DNA of 64,000 bases, from the NCBI GenBank assembly GCA_028564675.1, contig JAOVVO010000041.1:174942-238941 (forward strand), given 5' to 3'. How positions within the stretch are numbered: position 1 is the first letter of the stretch; every line of letters begins with the position of its first letter. The DNA is from Onchocerca lupi. Taxonomy: Eukaryota; Nematoda; Chromadorea; Rhabditida; Onchocercidae. The position numbers and the translations under genes were made by a program. Below are positions 35,747-48,579 of this stretch, piece after piece. The notes beneath the pieces were generated by a model. It worked only from the letters and a program-made list of their open reading frames with translations. It did not search any database and was not told the DNA's origin.

Positions 35747-38026
35747 ATGGATGATGAGGAGCGGTGCATTATGCAAACCATTACTGACGTTTCTGATGAT
35801 CAGCAACCACAAGCTAATTATCAGAAGAAAATCGTGAAACCTGTATTCGATTTGGATTACCTGAAAACAATATCTGGAATATTGAAATGTATCTGTATTG
35901 TAAGTATTGTTATACCAAAAAATTTCAATATGGAATTCTTAAACGATTTGTTTTTTTTTTTTTTCCATTCTATGAAATAAGGTCTTTCTATATTTTAAGG
36001 TGTACCACCTTACTCTTGCATTTTCACATATTTCCAATTTCTCGACCTCTTTAAATCAAAAAAGTTTTCTGTGAAAGACAAATGTTTTTGCATGAATAAG
36101 TTTGTACCAGTAGACATATAACATATAACGAGATGTAACGTTAAATGTGTTTCAAAAAGAAAAACGAACAAGGTTGCACTAATTTCAATGCATCATATAT
36201 GTTTACTTGTTTCGATTCCTCTTTTCGTTTTTTCATAATTAGACAAAACAGACTATAACAAAATAGAACGAATTTGGTCAGAAAGTAAACAATGCCTCCT
36301 TCATTGCAAACAGTGATAAATAGTAAACAATAGCAAATATCGCTATTGTCATAATAAGAAATAATTAGAAATCTTTAAAAATTTTGGGAAAAATTCATTT
36401 CCATCTTCTATTATCCAATAGTCAAAAAAACATATTATACATCCTTTTCAGACTTTAGACTTCATTTGTTTCATTTGTCTGCTGGTTGGAGGTCCTGCTA
36501 TCTACCGCGATGCCGGACGGATAATCTTTATTTGCATATTTGGCATGCTCTTATCATTAATTCTTCTAATCTTTTACTTATTTCATATTGTGGATCTCCT
36601 TCCTCAAATACCTTGGATCGTTAGTGTAAGTATTTTGTTTTGTTTCTTTTACAGTTAATTTCTGTAGTTATTTTTGATTCCTTCCATTGAATTCTTGGTT
36701 TTTGTAGCAAGACAGAAATTTGAGTGAATATTTTTCTTCTATTATGGATTATTTTGTTCTTCCAAAATGTACTTCAGCAATTCATAATTATATACATGCA
36801 GAAAAATCTTTTTTTTTTTTAATTTTCTTTACTGTTGGCTCCATTTCTGTTGATTTGCTTGACACAACTATTATTGACGAAGAGTTTTCTCAAAACCAAG
36901 TCGAGGATGATCGAACGGAAATGATGAATATATCCATCAATGTTATTAATAGATTCTTCTTCCAGGAAATGATATATTGTTTTGCTTGGGCTGTGTTCTT
37001 CTTCATATGTGGCTGTGTGCTGTCATTATTTGCGGCACAATTTCGTGGTATAACTGGTTACGGTGCAGCTGCGGTACATAAGTTTGCATAATATAAGTTT
37101 AAATGTCATTTTACGTGTTCTAGCCATTGATAACATATAATCTAAATGAATTAGCGTGAATGATTTTGCAAGCTACGTTGTAAACGATGGACTGCTCGCT
37201 TTGCAATCATGCATAAGAAGAGGCGTTTATTTACATATATTCGAAATTTTAATTATACATTCATTTTCTTGTTGAATTCAAGTTCAGCCCTATTCGAAGA
37301 AAAGACTGAATCTTGAAGCACGGTTAATGAAATTTTTGCTTCCCATGTTCACAGCAGAATGCTTTCAACACTAATGGAAAGAAGAAAATTCTATTAATTA
37401 GTCCCTGCTAATTAAATATCCCTCTCGTCTTACAAGTGAAAATTTCATTTCCTGATTGATATTGCGCGGCAAATTTTCAGTTCTTTTCATTTGGAGCACT
37501 ATGTGCTTACGGCTTTGACAGCTATTTGAAATTTCTGGCCTGGAGACATGATGAGGTGGCCATTGGTGGAGCAACATTCGAGTATTTACCTGATAGTGAA
37601 ACTACGGTATCAAAGAATCAAGAAACCGGTGGAGCAGCATTCGAATACTTAACTGGTGGTGACATTGCGGTGCCAAAGAATCAAGAAACCGGTGGAGTAG
37701 TTTTGGAGTACTTACTTGATAGTGACACTACGGTACCAAAGAGTCAAGAAACTGATGGAGCAACATTGGAGTACTTACCTGATAGTGACACTACGGTACC
37801 AAAGAATCAAGAAACTGATGGAGCAGAATTGGAGTACTTACCTGATAGTGACATTGCGGTACCAAAGAATCAAGAAACCGGTGGAGCAGCATTGGAATAC
37901 TTACCTGATAGTGACACTACGGTACCAAAGAATCAAGAAACTGATGGAGCAGCATTGGAGTACTTGACTGATGGTGACACTATGGTACCAAAGAATCAAG
38001 AAAGAGAAGTTGTCATCAAAAAGTGA
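35747..38026 (+). CDS. MARVEL-type four-TM protein with C-terminal tandem repeats
   Basis: A predicted four-helix membrane protein of the MARVEL/plasmolipin type, a group linked to apical membranes and vesicle traffic. Four phase-0 exons: 35747-35899, 36452-36625, 36966-37073 and 37481-38026, giving 326 residues. The N-terminus is acidic, followed by TM1 (about 44-62), TM2 (about 72-95), TM3 (about 112-135) and TM4 (about 144-160). Residues 174-320 are seven tandem copies of a 21-residue unit with the core LEYLPDSDTTVPKNQET, then EVVIKK and stop. The tail would be cytosolic. The start codon follows a CAG acceptor two bases upstream (a GTG just before it is less likely). Nothing in the sequence names the repeat's function. 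Confidence 0.88.
37565..38005 (+). repeat. Coding minisatellite, 7 x 63 bp
   Basis: Seven in-frame 63-bp units encode the 21-residue repeats of the MARVEL protein. Units differ mainly at the start (GGA/DGA), around the PDS/TGG/TDG turn and at TTV/IAV. All keep EYL and (K/P)-x-Q-E, with no frameshift or stop. Confidence 0.97.
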
Positions 38027-38065
38027 AGAGCACTGCGGCATTTATAGTTTCAAACATCAATTCGA

Positions 38066-38071
38066 AATAAA
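38066..38071 (+). promoter_or_regulatory. Poly(A) signal of the MARVEL gene
   Basis: AATAAA lies 40 bases after the stop codon. Confidence 0.65.
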
Positions 38072-41000
38072 TCTTCTCAACATTTAAGTAGTTAACATCA
38101 ATAGAAGCAATTCGTTCGCTGTTGTTTGCATCAATTAGGAGTTTACGAATCTTGGATGAGAAACAAACTGAAGAGATAAGATAATAGCAGAATTAAAATT
38201 TTCACCAATGTTCTTTATAGATTTTGAGTGAAGAGAATGACGGACATAAAGTTGTTAACTAATTTTGTTGAGTCATAGATGCTGATGCCATTGTATGGAA
38301 TACAATTACGTTACTATATTGTTATAATGATTGAAAAGCAACAAAGTTATAAATAGAATTGTTCTTCCAAAATGATTCGACATGCAAGATGAAATTACCA
38401 AGAATTTTGAAATTTATTAGCGATGACGATGAAGAATGCTCCCAATAAAGGAGTAGCAAAGAAGATGAAAAATTAAAGATTAGAAATGGCACTTTTGGAT
38501 GTTTGTCACCGGTACATCTTTGCTTGCTTTCATAACAAGGTGATTGTATTTAATTTCTGCATAAGCAATTTCAGAACGATTATGATTATACTTTTATTTC
38601 ACTACAAGACTGTTGGATAGTCTTGGAAGAAACTCTGCGTATCTTTAGATATTTCATAGAATGATAGTAGAAAATGTAAGTAACCCTCCAAGTGAACAGC
38701 GGTTCAGAATGGTATCCATGAAGTTGAAGCAAATAATGAATTTATCTATCCGAAAAGCCATGATATGAATGACGTTGACACGACTAATTCATGTTGTACA
38801 TTCAGACTTAGTGAATGCAGTTATGATGCGAAATATGACGCATTACATCAATGATGAAAAGCTGAAAAACACTTCTCGTCTATTTTCTTTTTTTTCATTT
38901 TCTTTTGTGAACACAAAATGCAACCAGACGAATCAGCAAAGACTTTATGCGATCAAGAAATAAATTGCTACAAAATTAAAAAGCAAAGCTAAAACTTCTA
39001 CAAAAATGATAAAGAGCCGCTCCATTGATACCACTCTATTACTATTAATGTTTGTACATGCATAAACACAGTTGAAATGCGATGAGTAAGCAGAAACGGA
39101 ACAAACTATAATTTGAGATTTCATCGAAATTTCGATGACCAAATGAAAAAGAGTAATTCAGAGATAAATATAATAGAAATTTGATAGTTTGATTAAACAG
39201 AATAATGAAAACCTTGCTGTAAGGCTGTAGAGGATTTTTAAAAATTTAGATATAATTGAGCTTAAAATTCAGAAGTCGCCGAAATAATCTTCGAATATGC
39301 TAAGAGTCATTAAATGCAAAGAAAAAAAAAAAAATACGCTACAGAGTTGATAAAACGATAAGCAGATTGGTAATGACAATGCCCAAGTAAGTGATCAAAT
39401 TTAAATGGAAAAGTCATTTTTTCTATCATGATTCATCTTCAGTTTTTGTCCACTTTTTGAAAAAATTCAATTACTTCAACTTATCTGCAAGTTTATTGAA
39501 CTTTAATTAATATACCTTTCATTAAGATACTTGGTCAACAGAAGTTATCGTCCATTTTTACAATCATAAATTTCTGCGAGACAAAATTTGCATCCTCTAG
39601 TATAATTTTAAGCTTAAATATTCATAGTAACAAGTGCTAAAATTTCACAAGACTATTTCATTAACAGGTAGCAGAGCGGCTGAAGTCACATAAAAGAACA
39701 GCATGGAAATTTCTCAGTGGAGTGAATCTGAAAATGGGCGAATCGATTGTTTAATCTTATGATAGTAATATGCAAAACTGTAGTACAAAAGACTTTTAGA
39801 GATGAAACAAGGAGAGACTAAAAAAGAGCAGGTAAATAATATACGATAAGGCGCGTCCGGTCCATATGTTCAATCATCATCTCCGGTAGCCTACCGTATG
39901 GCTGTTGGAGAATCTATTCGGGAACTGTCCTGACGTGCAATATCGACACAAAACAGTGCTGCTCGAGCTGAAACAAAGAAATGACTATCCGGGATACTCC
40001 ACTAAAGCTGTTCACCAATGTGACATTTTCTCCTTCCCTTATCGCCAAATGACCTGTTATTGCAGTGACATTCATCTGAAGCTATAAAATGATGCTATGA
40101 AATGAAACAGAATTGTGACTGGATCAATTTTGTGTTGTAAATTTTGAATAATAGTGAAATAGTTCCAGAAATGAAATGAGCGAAATATTTGACAGAATCT
40201 ATGAAATCCGTTGTTAATCAATAAAGCTTCATTTTTGTGGATAATGATGATCGATATTTCGACATATAATTGATGTACGCATATTTCCAAAGAAAGTCGA
40301 AGATCTATTCGTACAGGTAACGGAATACATGTGTTGCTGTATATCCATAAGAATGAGAACTCAAATATCCATAAATATTGAGTTGAAATGAAGAAGGATT
40401 GAGGAAACAATGATCAAATAGGCTCGATACGAGAATCTGTGCGGCTAATAATGCCGAATAAGTATCGCTCAACCACAGCAGTATGCAGGAATCAGAGAGA
40501 ACTTGCAATGATAATAGGCACTTCTGAGAGGAGAGGTATGCCAGATGGACCAGTGGCACCAAAGACACCTCCAACTCCCTTCTCGCCTGTTCACTTCAAC
40601 CAAATGGACGGACATTTGAAGCACACATCATTTTCCTTCAGCAGATCAATTATGAAGCAACTAAAAGTAAAAGAGACACATGGGAGGAGACACGGACCGA
40701 TCGACAGACTGCGATGGCGATCGTATGCTACGATCTTGACGATCGGTGATGTGTGTGTGTAATAGTTGCCGTACAGAGATGCACTCCTATCGCCGTTGTG
40801 AGTTATCTATCGGGACGACGATAGGATTTGCTGAGTTCAGTCGATGAATTGTCATAAATTTTGAAAAACGAACGAAGATGTCCAAACACATTGTTCCTAC
40901 TATTCCTCTCTGTCCCTCGCCTTTGTCCTCTCCTTGTTCCTCTTTCTCTATCTTCCTCGACGTTGTACTGTTTACTTCATCATCGTTGATCATTTCATCA

Positions 41001-43566
41001 GTCATCAATGTTATGTTTCCCTTATATGCCTTGCAATAGAAATTTCTTTTTTTTTTCTTTTGTTCACTTAGATGTTTATCGTTTTGGCGGTAAATATGTT
41101 TGTCGGCCTGTTGGTCTATTAAAAATTACGCGCTGCATAACCTTTAGCACTTTTACATTAATCACATCTTTCGGATTTCTCCGACAGAAATAGCGGGAAG
41201 ATATTGGCGAAGTCAAAAGATGTAATCATGGTAAGCAAGGCTAAACAGCGCGACCTCTTTGAAACTAAAGGGACCAATAAGCCGTAAGGATAAGCATGTT
41301 TACTGCCAAATTCACAGATAAACAAAGTGAGGTTAACCAGTCATGAGGCGAGACGATGTAGATCAGGTAAAAAAGAGGACCCCCGAAAGAATTTAAAAGG
41401 ACAGAATTTGGAGCTGGGGTTCATATTGAAGTCCGTGTTTTCACACCAGCACTGCAATAGCAACAATCCGATAATTCAGTTGAGCAGTATTCATACGAGT
41501 AACGAAAGAAAGAATAACCCACTGATCAGTTTATCTGGATATTCTCTGATAATTGTTGCAAAAAATTTCTCTTTATCAATCAATAAAACCGCAACAGAAT
41601 TCGTCTCTGTCATACAAGACATAAAGACTTTTCCGGCAACTATTGCCAAGTCATAGTAGCAAGGAGAAGCAATCCCCAATCCAACCAGATTACAGTCCAA
41701 ATTACAATTCGATCAAATTTTTTCCCCAACATTTTCCACTTAACCAGACTGAGTTACTGCATAAAAACATGCACGTATTCGAATGCAACGTTGTGTCAAA
41801 ATTTCAAAACAATCGGCAGGAACTTTCAGAGATTCAAGATTTTGAACAAAGGTTTGCATTTTTATTTCATTTTTATTTATTTAAACTAACTGTACTCTGC
41901 AAAGCATTTTGGCTCCAGTTAGTCAATAATATAGTTACAATCGATAATATCGCTGCAACAATCAAGAGAACGGAATTCGCTGCGTTTCTTATTGGAAAAA
42001 GAGGTCTGAGAAAATTTGTTCGAGAGCTATATAGTTTATAAACTTGTTCAGATTACAATGGTATTTGAGATTGTTCCGAAAAAAAAACAAATTTTTTAGA
42101 TCCATTGTAATTACAAAGATATTCGAAATTGCCGGGAATATTTGGTTATTTAAAGTAATGCTTGGCCGTTTGATTTTCCTTCCCTTCATTTTTGTAGTAA
42201 CTGTAGTAATACAAAGTAATGCCAAAATATTTAAAACATTTTTTTCTTTTCTAATTATTACTACTCATTACTTTTTTCTGAACTAAAGGAAAGGAAAACA
42301 TGTTCTTTTTTTGCATCAATATCACCACGATAAAACACAGTTTATCACAATGAAATATGTATTTTGTCATAACGGAATGCATGTTTATTATGATTAAACA
42401 TGTATTGAAATAAATTTTTTAGTCTCATCAAATTTTTTTGAACGATACGTATGACTTGCTCTATAATATAAAAAAAAAATTGCAATAAATTTGAATCTTA
42501 CAGTAGTTAGAATATGGAGTAAAAAAAAAAAACGTAAATGATATAATTGAAATCAAAAATTAAATAGAGGTAAATATGCTTAATTTTATCTGGAACAATT
42601 AAATTGAAAGTAGGGGTTTTTCGAAACTTTTAATTTAACCATTTCTAGCCTTTCTTTTTTTTACAATGCCTCCTAATTGAACTTATAACACGAAACTCAT
42701 TTAGATCAAGATGAATTGTTTTTGTGATATAATGAGCTAATTAATCTCGGGAATTTCCAGAAGACTAGCTGACCCTCATTATTTCGTACTCATCTATTTA
42801 CTTCGGATGGATGGCTTCAAGTAAAAGGAAATTCTTCGAATTCATTATTTTATTCTCTATATGTTGACGTAAGACTAATAAAATTAATTTACATTATCAC
42901 CTTTCCAATCTCGAAATTTTGTTTATGGCAGATAATTTATTATGCGGCAGATATTCCGCCTAGGAAATTTATGATTAATTTAGCTCCTTCAGTTTTTTAG
43001 ATATTGTGACTAATATAAATAACTTCAGCACGCATAAAACAAGTAGAGCTATCAACTTATTGAAATTAGTACGCAAGAAAGTTGAAATTATTTGCTCAAG
43101 TTCAAGACTTAAAAAGTAAAATAAAGCAATAATATTTGGCTGTCAGAAACTTATGATCGATATTGCCGCAGATCGAAAAATTTAAACCACTTGATTATTT
43201 ATGTTCACATGACATTATTTTTCTTGAATGGACAACTATATACTGACAATTTAGGATCTAAAAAAAAAATTGTGGATGAAGGTGAACTGAATTTGTAAAA
43301 TGACAGACTGGATAAAATGTCATTATATAAAAATTGTCCATTATAGATCAGAGACATCTTTTCATAATCACTTTATATTAAATATAAATTTTCAAAACGG
43401 TGAAAACATAAAAGCTATTTTTCAAATCGAAATTTTTTAACAAGTCAAACAAACCAATCATATGTCTCTCAGTTTGTTTGTACTTTTCAGGAAGAAGTTC
43501 TGCGGACAACATTTAATTCATTAGGGACTGGAATTTGATGAAGACTGATAAAAACTTACCAAGGAA
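38072..43566. other. Gene-poor region with collagen relics
   Basis: About 5.5 kb between the MARVEL gene and the innexin 3' end. I recognise only short collagen-like remnants around 40534-40950 on the minus strand. Longer open frames such as 41643-42041 (+) carry no recognisable domain. The rest is AT-rich with scattered homopolymers. Confidence 0.4.
40534..40587 (-). pseudogene. Collagen Gly-X-Y relic
   Basis: Eighteen codons read as six perfect Gly-X-Y triplets (GEK GVG GVF GAT GPS GIP). An in-frame stop lies two codons upstream unless an acceptor (CAG just 5') is used. Further minus-strand glycine-rich sequence occurs at about 40907-40960. This is probably the remains of a cuticle collagen gene; the boundaries are unclear. 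Confidence 0.4.
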
Positions 43567-46500
43567 TCAGTCTCGGATTTGTTGCATTCCTTCATTACGT
43601 TCCTGAAAAATGCGCCATAGTGCTGCAAACAAATCAGCTGCCACCAATTCGCCGGCATTATCGCTCACCAGATGCAGCACTGTGATTGCATCCTAAATTT
43701 TACTTAAACTTTCTCTTCTGACAAAAATCTCGAAGAGATCAGCAACGAGAAATTCAAAAATTCGCATCAAACAATGAAAAATTTGCACCAAACATCGAAA
43801 GAATAAATCTTGAAGGTCTTTCAGCAAGGAAATTGAATCGAATCTTATTATATCGCCTCACTGACGGCTGCTGCCCTTCTCTGCATCCAAAACTTTCTCC
43901 GGAATTATAGCCGTACAAGTCGCTAATACAATACGCTTAATGCTGATTAGGTGATGATGGACATTCTCTTTTGCTAGTAATAGACTATTAGTGAATCATT
44001 AATTATTAATCTTTTAAACATTTTAGTCGAACTCGTCAAGTGGAGATAATCAAATAACATCAAAATGCAAACCTTCCCGGCCGAATTCTGTAGGAAATAA
44101 TCGATTTCCTTTTCCGCTGGTTCAATGTTATGAAAAGTCTGAAAGTATTTTATGGAGTTTCTTTATGGTTATTTCTACCAAAAAGTGAACTTTAATCAAA
44201 ATTCAAAATTTTCAAAACGCATCCAAAATTAATTTTAATCATTGCTATTTCGATCTGTTGACCCAACTTCAACCAGTTCTCAACGCAATACTGGTCTAAA
44301 ACATTGCCTAGTGCATTTAAAAAGTTGTTTTCCATTTTGCATCTCGATCAATAAAATAGATCAGAAAAGCTTACCAAATAAGAAGACACGAAATTTTTAG
44401 AATAGCTGGAAACAAAAGTTATCGCTATCCAGTATGCTAAATTAAGAGCTGTTAGAATACCCAAGGCCATCAACCAGAACCACAGAGCAAGAAATATTTT
44501 CTCATTGAACATATTTATCATTAGAACACATTGAACAGTTTTCCGATTCGTATTGCCAATTTCGCGGATTGTCACATCACAAAAGGTGACCTCAAATAGA
44601 TAACATTTTGGCTAATACAAAGACATTTTTTTTTTATCGATAATATTTGAAGAATCAATTTCAGGCAAAATATTTTGATTAATATTTGAGAAATTCTAAA
44701 AATTTCATAAATTTATTTCAAACTTCTTCATTTTATAATAAATCAAAATTTGGGATTTCAAATATATAACAAACCCTCGGAAAATTTCCACTTACAGACC
44801 ATTCTCTGCCGTGAATTAGATCGTTAAGTACTCCAAAGCCCCACAAATGATATTGCATACCAAGAAAACGATTTAACAAGTAAAGCTGCATAATAATATT
44901 CAGCACGTTCAAACATTTGCAAAATAAATATAATGCCGTAACATAAATTTGCCGAAGTGGTGCTACAAAGTAAAATTTTTTCATTAATTTTTCAACAATT
45001 TATTTTGTTTTGAATAAAAGAGTGCGAAATTTTTAAGAAGGAAATGGAAGAGTCCGAGAAATTTCTCCGACTTTTTTTTTCCTTCTATCAACTGTAGCTG
45101 TTCTCATTCTCACAACTTTTGTTCTAATACTATGTATTTTGAATCAGTGTTTGCGCTTATGAAATGTATCCGTCGGACAACAATGTTATGCAATAAACTT
45201 AATCAATTATTATTATGGCATTAAGCCAATGCTTTGAAGCTTGAGCTATGAAGATCGGTACAACATGACATGACAGGCTAAAGAAAGCCTTCTGATAATG
45301 TCGAAAAAAAACTGGCAAATTCAGAAGCATAATGATCATTGCTACAGTTATCCAAAACTGATAAATTTAAACATTTCCTAAAAACTTTGCATGTTTGAAT
45401 TCCTATTATATATTGATGAGATATTATCATTTGAAGTATATTTTTATCATTCCCATTGTGAAATTTTCAATGCTCTCACATGAACTTACATATTTTTGAA
45501 TAAAATTCTATTTCAAAAATTCTCTAATTCAAAACTACTGTCACTTCTGAAGTACTTGATTTTCCTATGATAAAATACAGCCTATGAAGGTTTACCAGTC
45601 TTTTTTATTACAATGTCACTTTTTTTTTTTTACAGCAACTTATGAGATCATGAATGTCCATTGCTGTACCAAAATTCAGTTGAATCAGAATCTAAGCATG
45701 GATTAATTTTCATGAAATTAATGAGTAATATGGCATTCTTAATATCTGTGTGAATTGACCAACACTCTTAGCATCAAATTTCTACCATTATTGTGCTAAT
45801 TCAATTATGTTGATTTTTCTTAAAAAATAGATCGCATTTTCATTTTTAATTCAAGCGGTTGATTTAGTAAAAGGACATAGCATTACTATAAGTCCTTCTT
45901 GTTCTTTAAATGGTAATCCTCTTTATTATATCCTATTATTTTAAGATGAGATGGTATTTATTTACATTCTCAGCACAGATGCCATTCAATTTTTATTCAG
46001 TTCTCTTTGCCAATTTTACCGAGAAAGGATCGTAAGGAATGATCAGTAATTCGACTGAAAGGAATCAACTATATTAGACGAATCCAATGTCCAATTAAGA
46101 TCTTGAATTTCCTTCTTTCATCATTGAACACTTTCAATAGAATCGAAAAAATGTGGCAGATAGGTCTCCTCCGTAGTAATTGATCAGGCAAAAAACAAAT
46201 GTTCAGTGCAACTGATTTATTGATTAAAAATGGTTTTGCACGAATATACTTCTTAACTACGCCGTCTCTATAAATTAATTTTTATGTTATGCTCTTTAAT
46301 TATAAGTAAAAGGTAAGACTATCATTGCTTAATCTGAATTTATTAACTTGTTATCTAAATTTATGTCCTTTTTAATTTTCATTTCTTCTTTCTCCATCCG
46401 CTACCTTTTACTTCATTTCTTTCAAGATCAAATAGAATTTTATATGTTGAGTTCACATACTTTACTCTTCGCTTTCTCAACTTCATATTTTACTTGCACG

Positions 46501-46866
46501 TAGAAGTAAGCTTACCCATCAATTTTGCATATTGATTTTTTCTTCGGTTAAAATCCATCACATAAGTAATTCGTTGGGCATGTACAAATGAATTTTCTCG
46601 AATCTTCGTTCTCTGAAATGATGAATTAGTTGAAAAGGAGTTCGAATTCACAGTGAATAATAATTTTGTTGAAAAGAAAGATTTTACCTTTTTCAAATAT
46701 CGTTTTTCACCTACTTTGTTGGTCAAAATTGTTGCATCAACAATTGCTTGCATGTTTAATCCTGCAAACACAAGTGCTCAGTAAGGCCCAGAAAGTCGAT
46801 AAATTATTTTCAACAGTAAAATGTTTTACAAAGAATCGGTATTGCTATCTTTCAATTTATGAAATG

Positions 46867-46918
<52 letters not shown>

Positions 46919-48579
46919 ACTACGTATCTGTGCGCCAATTGAACATTGTCCAAATGGCTCGAGGTACAAGAAATAACAAGGCTTGTAAGATAAGAATGAA
47001 TGGTATCCATTGATAATATTGTATTTGATGTTGATCACGCTTGGTAGCATCCTGAAGTGACAAGCAAAAGATTTGAATATCGTGTGTTAGGAAGAAGTTC
47101 GCAGTTGGTTGTCATAAGCGTGAAAAACTTGACCAATCATTCACTACAGTACTTCTGCAATGAATGACTGGTCAAGTCATTTTCAAATCGAAAATAGAAA
47201 GAATAATAAATCACATGAGCAGAGGCTGGATTTATATCCTTTCTGCCTTTCTTAATCCTCTTCCTCCTTTTTCTCTTTTGATCAAATAACTTAAAAATCA
47301 TAGTTTTTCAAGAAGAGAGAGGAAAATCCGTGCATCTTCAAATCTGGCTGCACGTCACTCTGCTTATATTTGAGCCATTTTTTGTCTCGTTCGCTCGTTT
47401 GCTGATGCCTGTTCTTCCTCAGTTTGATTTGCGATTAATCATCGCAATACTTCGTTCTGCACGAGTAGAACGACCTAAGTTTAGGAGAACCTGGTCCTCC
47501 AGGTAGCAATTTTTTTTTGATTCCGTATAAATTGCTGACTTTGATGCCATAAAATTTCACTGAACTTGGCACATTTGAATTATTTGATGAGAAAATATGT
47601 TATACTTATAGCGAAATTTCTTTTCTATGTGATCAAGGGATGGAGTCATTGAACTGATTTATTTCGTTGTGATTTTTATTTTTTAGCTTGATTTTGAAAT
47701 GTGAAAAAATAATTCATTTCAACCTCCATTAGAATGCTGAATGCAAATTACCATGGGCATATCGTCTACGAAAGGCACAAAATAAGTACTTTCAACGAAG
47801 CAAAAGTTCTCGATATACTGCTCCCAGCTACTCTAAAAAATCATACCTAATCATCAAACAGAAGTTGAATGACGGGAGAAGATTTCTTTGATTTAAATTT
47901 AATAAATCCAATTTTGACACAAGAATTAAACTAATTTTTATGTGGTTTTTAAAAATTTTTAGGTGTATGCATCCTGAATATGACTGCAATGAAATGCTGT
48001 TCCCAAGAGATGGATGTTAAACCAAGGGTCTAGATTTTAATAAATTAATTTGATCCCGATAGGTAATTGTCAAATTTATTAGTCCAAATAAGATAGTCAG
48101 AAGAAAACGGATACAAATCTCAAAAAAAAAAGTAGTTATCGAAAAAAAAATAGCACTTTTCCTTATTATGATTAAACAAATATTAGCAGAAGTGAATCTA
48201 GATCTGTTAACTCATGCTTCCACTAAAGACAGTTCAAAATTTCAGAACCTGAAATTCAGCTGGTACCCAACATTGTAACGGTTCTCCAACATACTGTTTC
48301 GCTGCAACAGTTATTGCACAAATTAAAAGCATAATGTTAGTGAGCAAGTAGTTGCATCTATCCACTACATCGTCATCATATTTCGGCTTCAAATTTCGCA
48401 AATATTTGTCTAAAATTGATAGATTTTAGCAATGATTTCGAGTTATTTGCTTTAATAAGAAGTTATGTTAAAAACTGTAGAATAAATAAGAGTTATTTAA
48501 TTTGGTAGCATACAAATTTTTTTACAAAGATCAAAGAATGAATCAGAAATGGACAAAACTCACTGAAATTTTGGATCAT
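43567..48579 (-). CDS. Innexin (invertebrate gap-junction protein)
   Basis: Innexins form gap junctions and hemichannels. Ten exons: 48579-48564, 48409-48249, 47832-47752, 47051-46928, 46761-46688, 46612-46516, 44962-44775, 44590-44375, 44138-44073 and 43692-43567, giving 382 residues. The opening LKPKYDDDVVDRCNY, QCWVPAEFQ with the first extracellular loop cysteines, the family signature YYQW (98-101), LLNRFLG, GREW with SGNFPRV, and CVLMINMFNEKIF are all present in order, as are four hydrophobic helices. The first exon encodes only MIQNF. The exon 4-5 join (46928/46761) needs a donor reading AT instead of GT to keep frame; the neighbouring GT at 46923-46922 would shift frame and truncate. 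The intron also holds a 45-base homopolymer, so a sequencing or assembly error is possible. I cannot assign it to a specific inx gene. Confidence 0.94.
46867..46911 (+). repeat. A45 homopolymer in innexin intron
   Basis: Forty-five consecutive A on the plus strand (T on the coding strand), within the intron next to the non-canonical donor. Confidence 0.95.
47128..47176. repeat. Hairpin with 16-bp arms in innexin intron 3
   Basis: Arms 47128-47143 and 47161-47176 are reverse complements with one mismatch, loop 17 nt. Weaker complementarity continues outward. Confidence 0.85.

Noticed and set aside
36720..36965. Open frame continuous with MARVEL exon 3 across the preceding intron
   Set aside because: The frame does not join to exon 2 in phase, no suitable acceptor opens it, and the family expects TM2 to be followed directly by the exon 3 helix. 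I treat it as intron.
41643..42041. 132-codon plus-strand open frame in the gene-poor region
   Set aside because: No recognisable motif, no good splice signals or start context; probably chance in AT-rich DNA.
43860..43990. Possible additional innexin exon
   Set aside because: The frame is not needed: exon 9 (AGK) joins exon 10 (DAITVLHL) directly in phase, and the segment has stops.
44790..44800. GTAAGT inside innexin exon 7 as a donor
   Set aside because: Using it would remove the conserved SGNFPRV segment; the true donor follows that motif at 44774.
46666..47013. Plus-strand frame with a lysine run
   Set aside because: It is the shadow of innexin exons 4-5 read through the A45 homopolymer.
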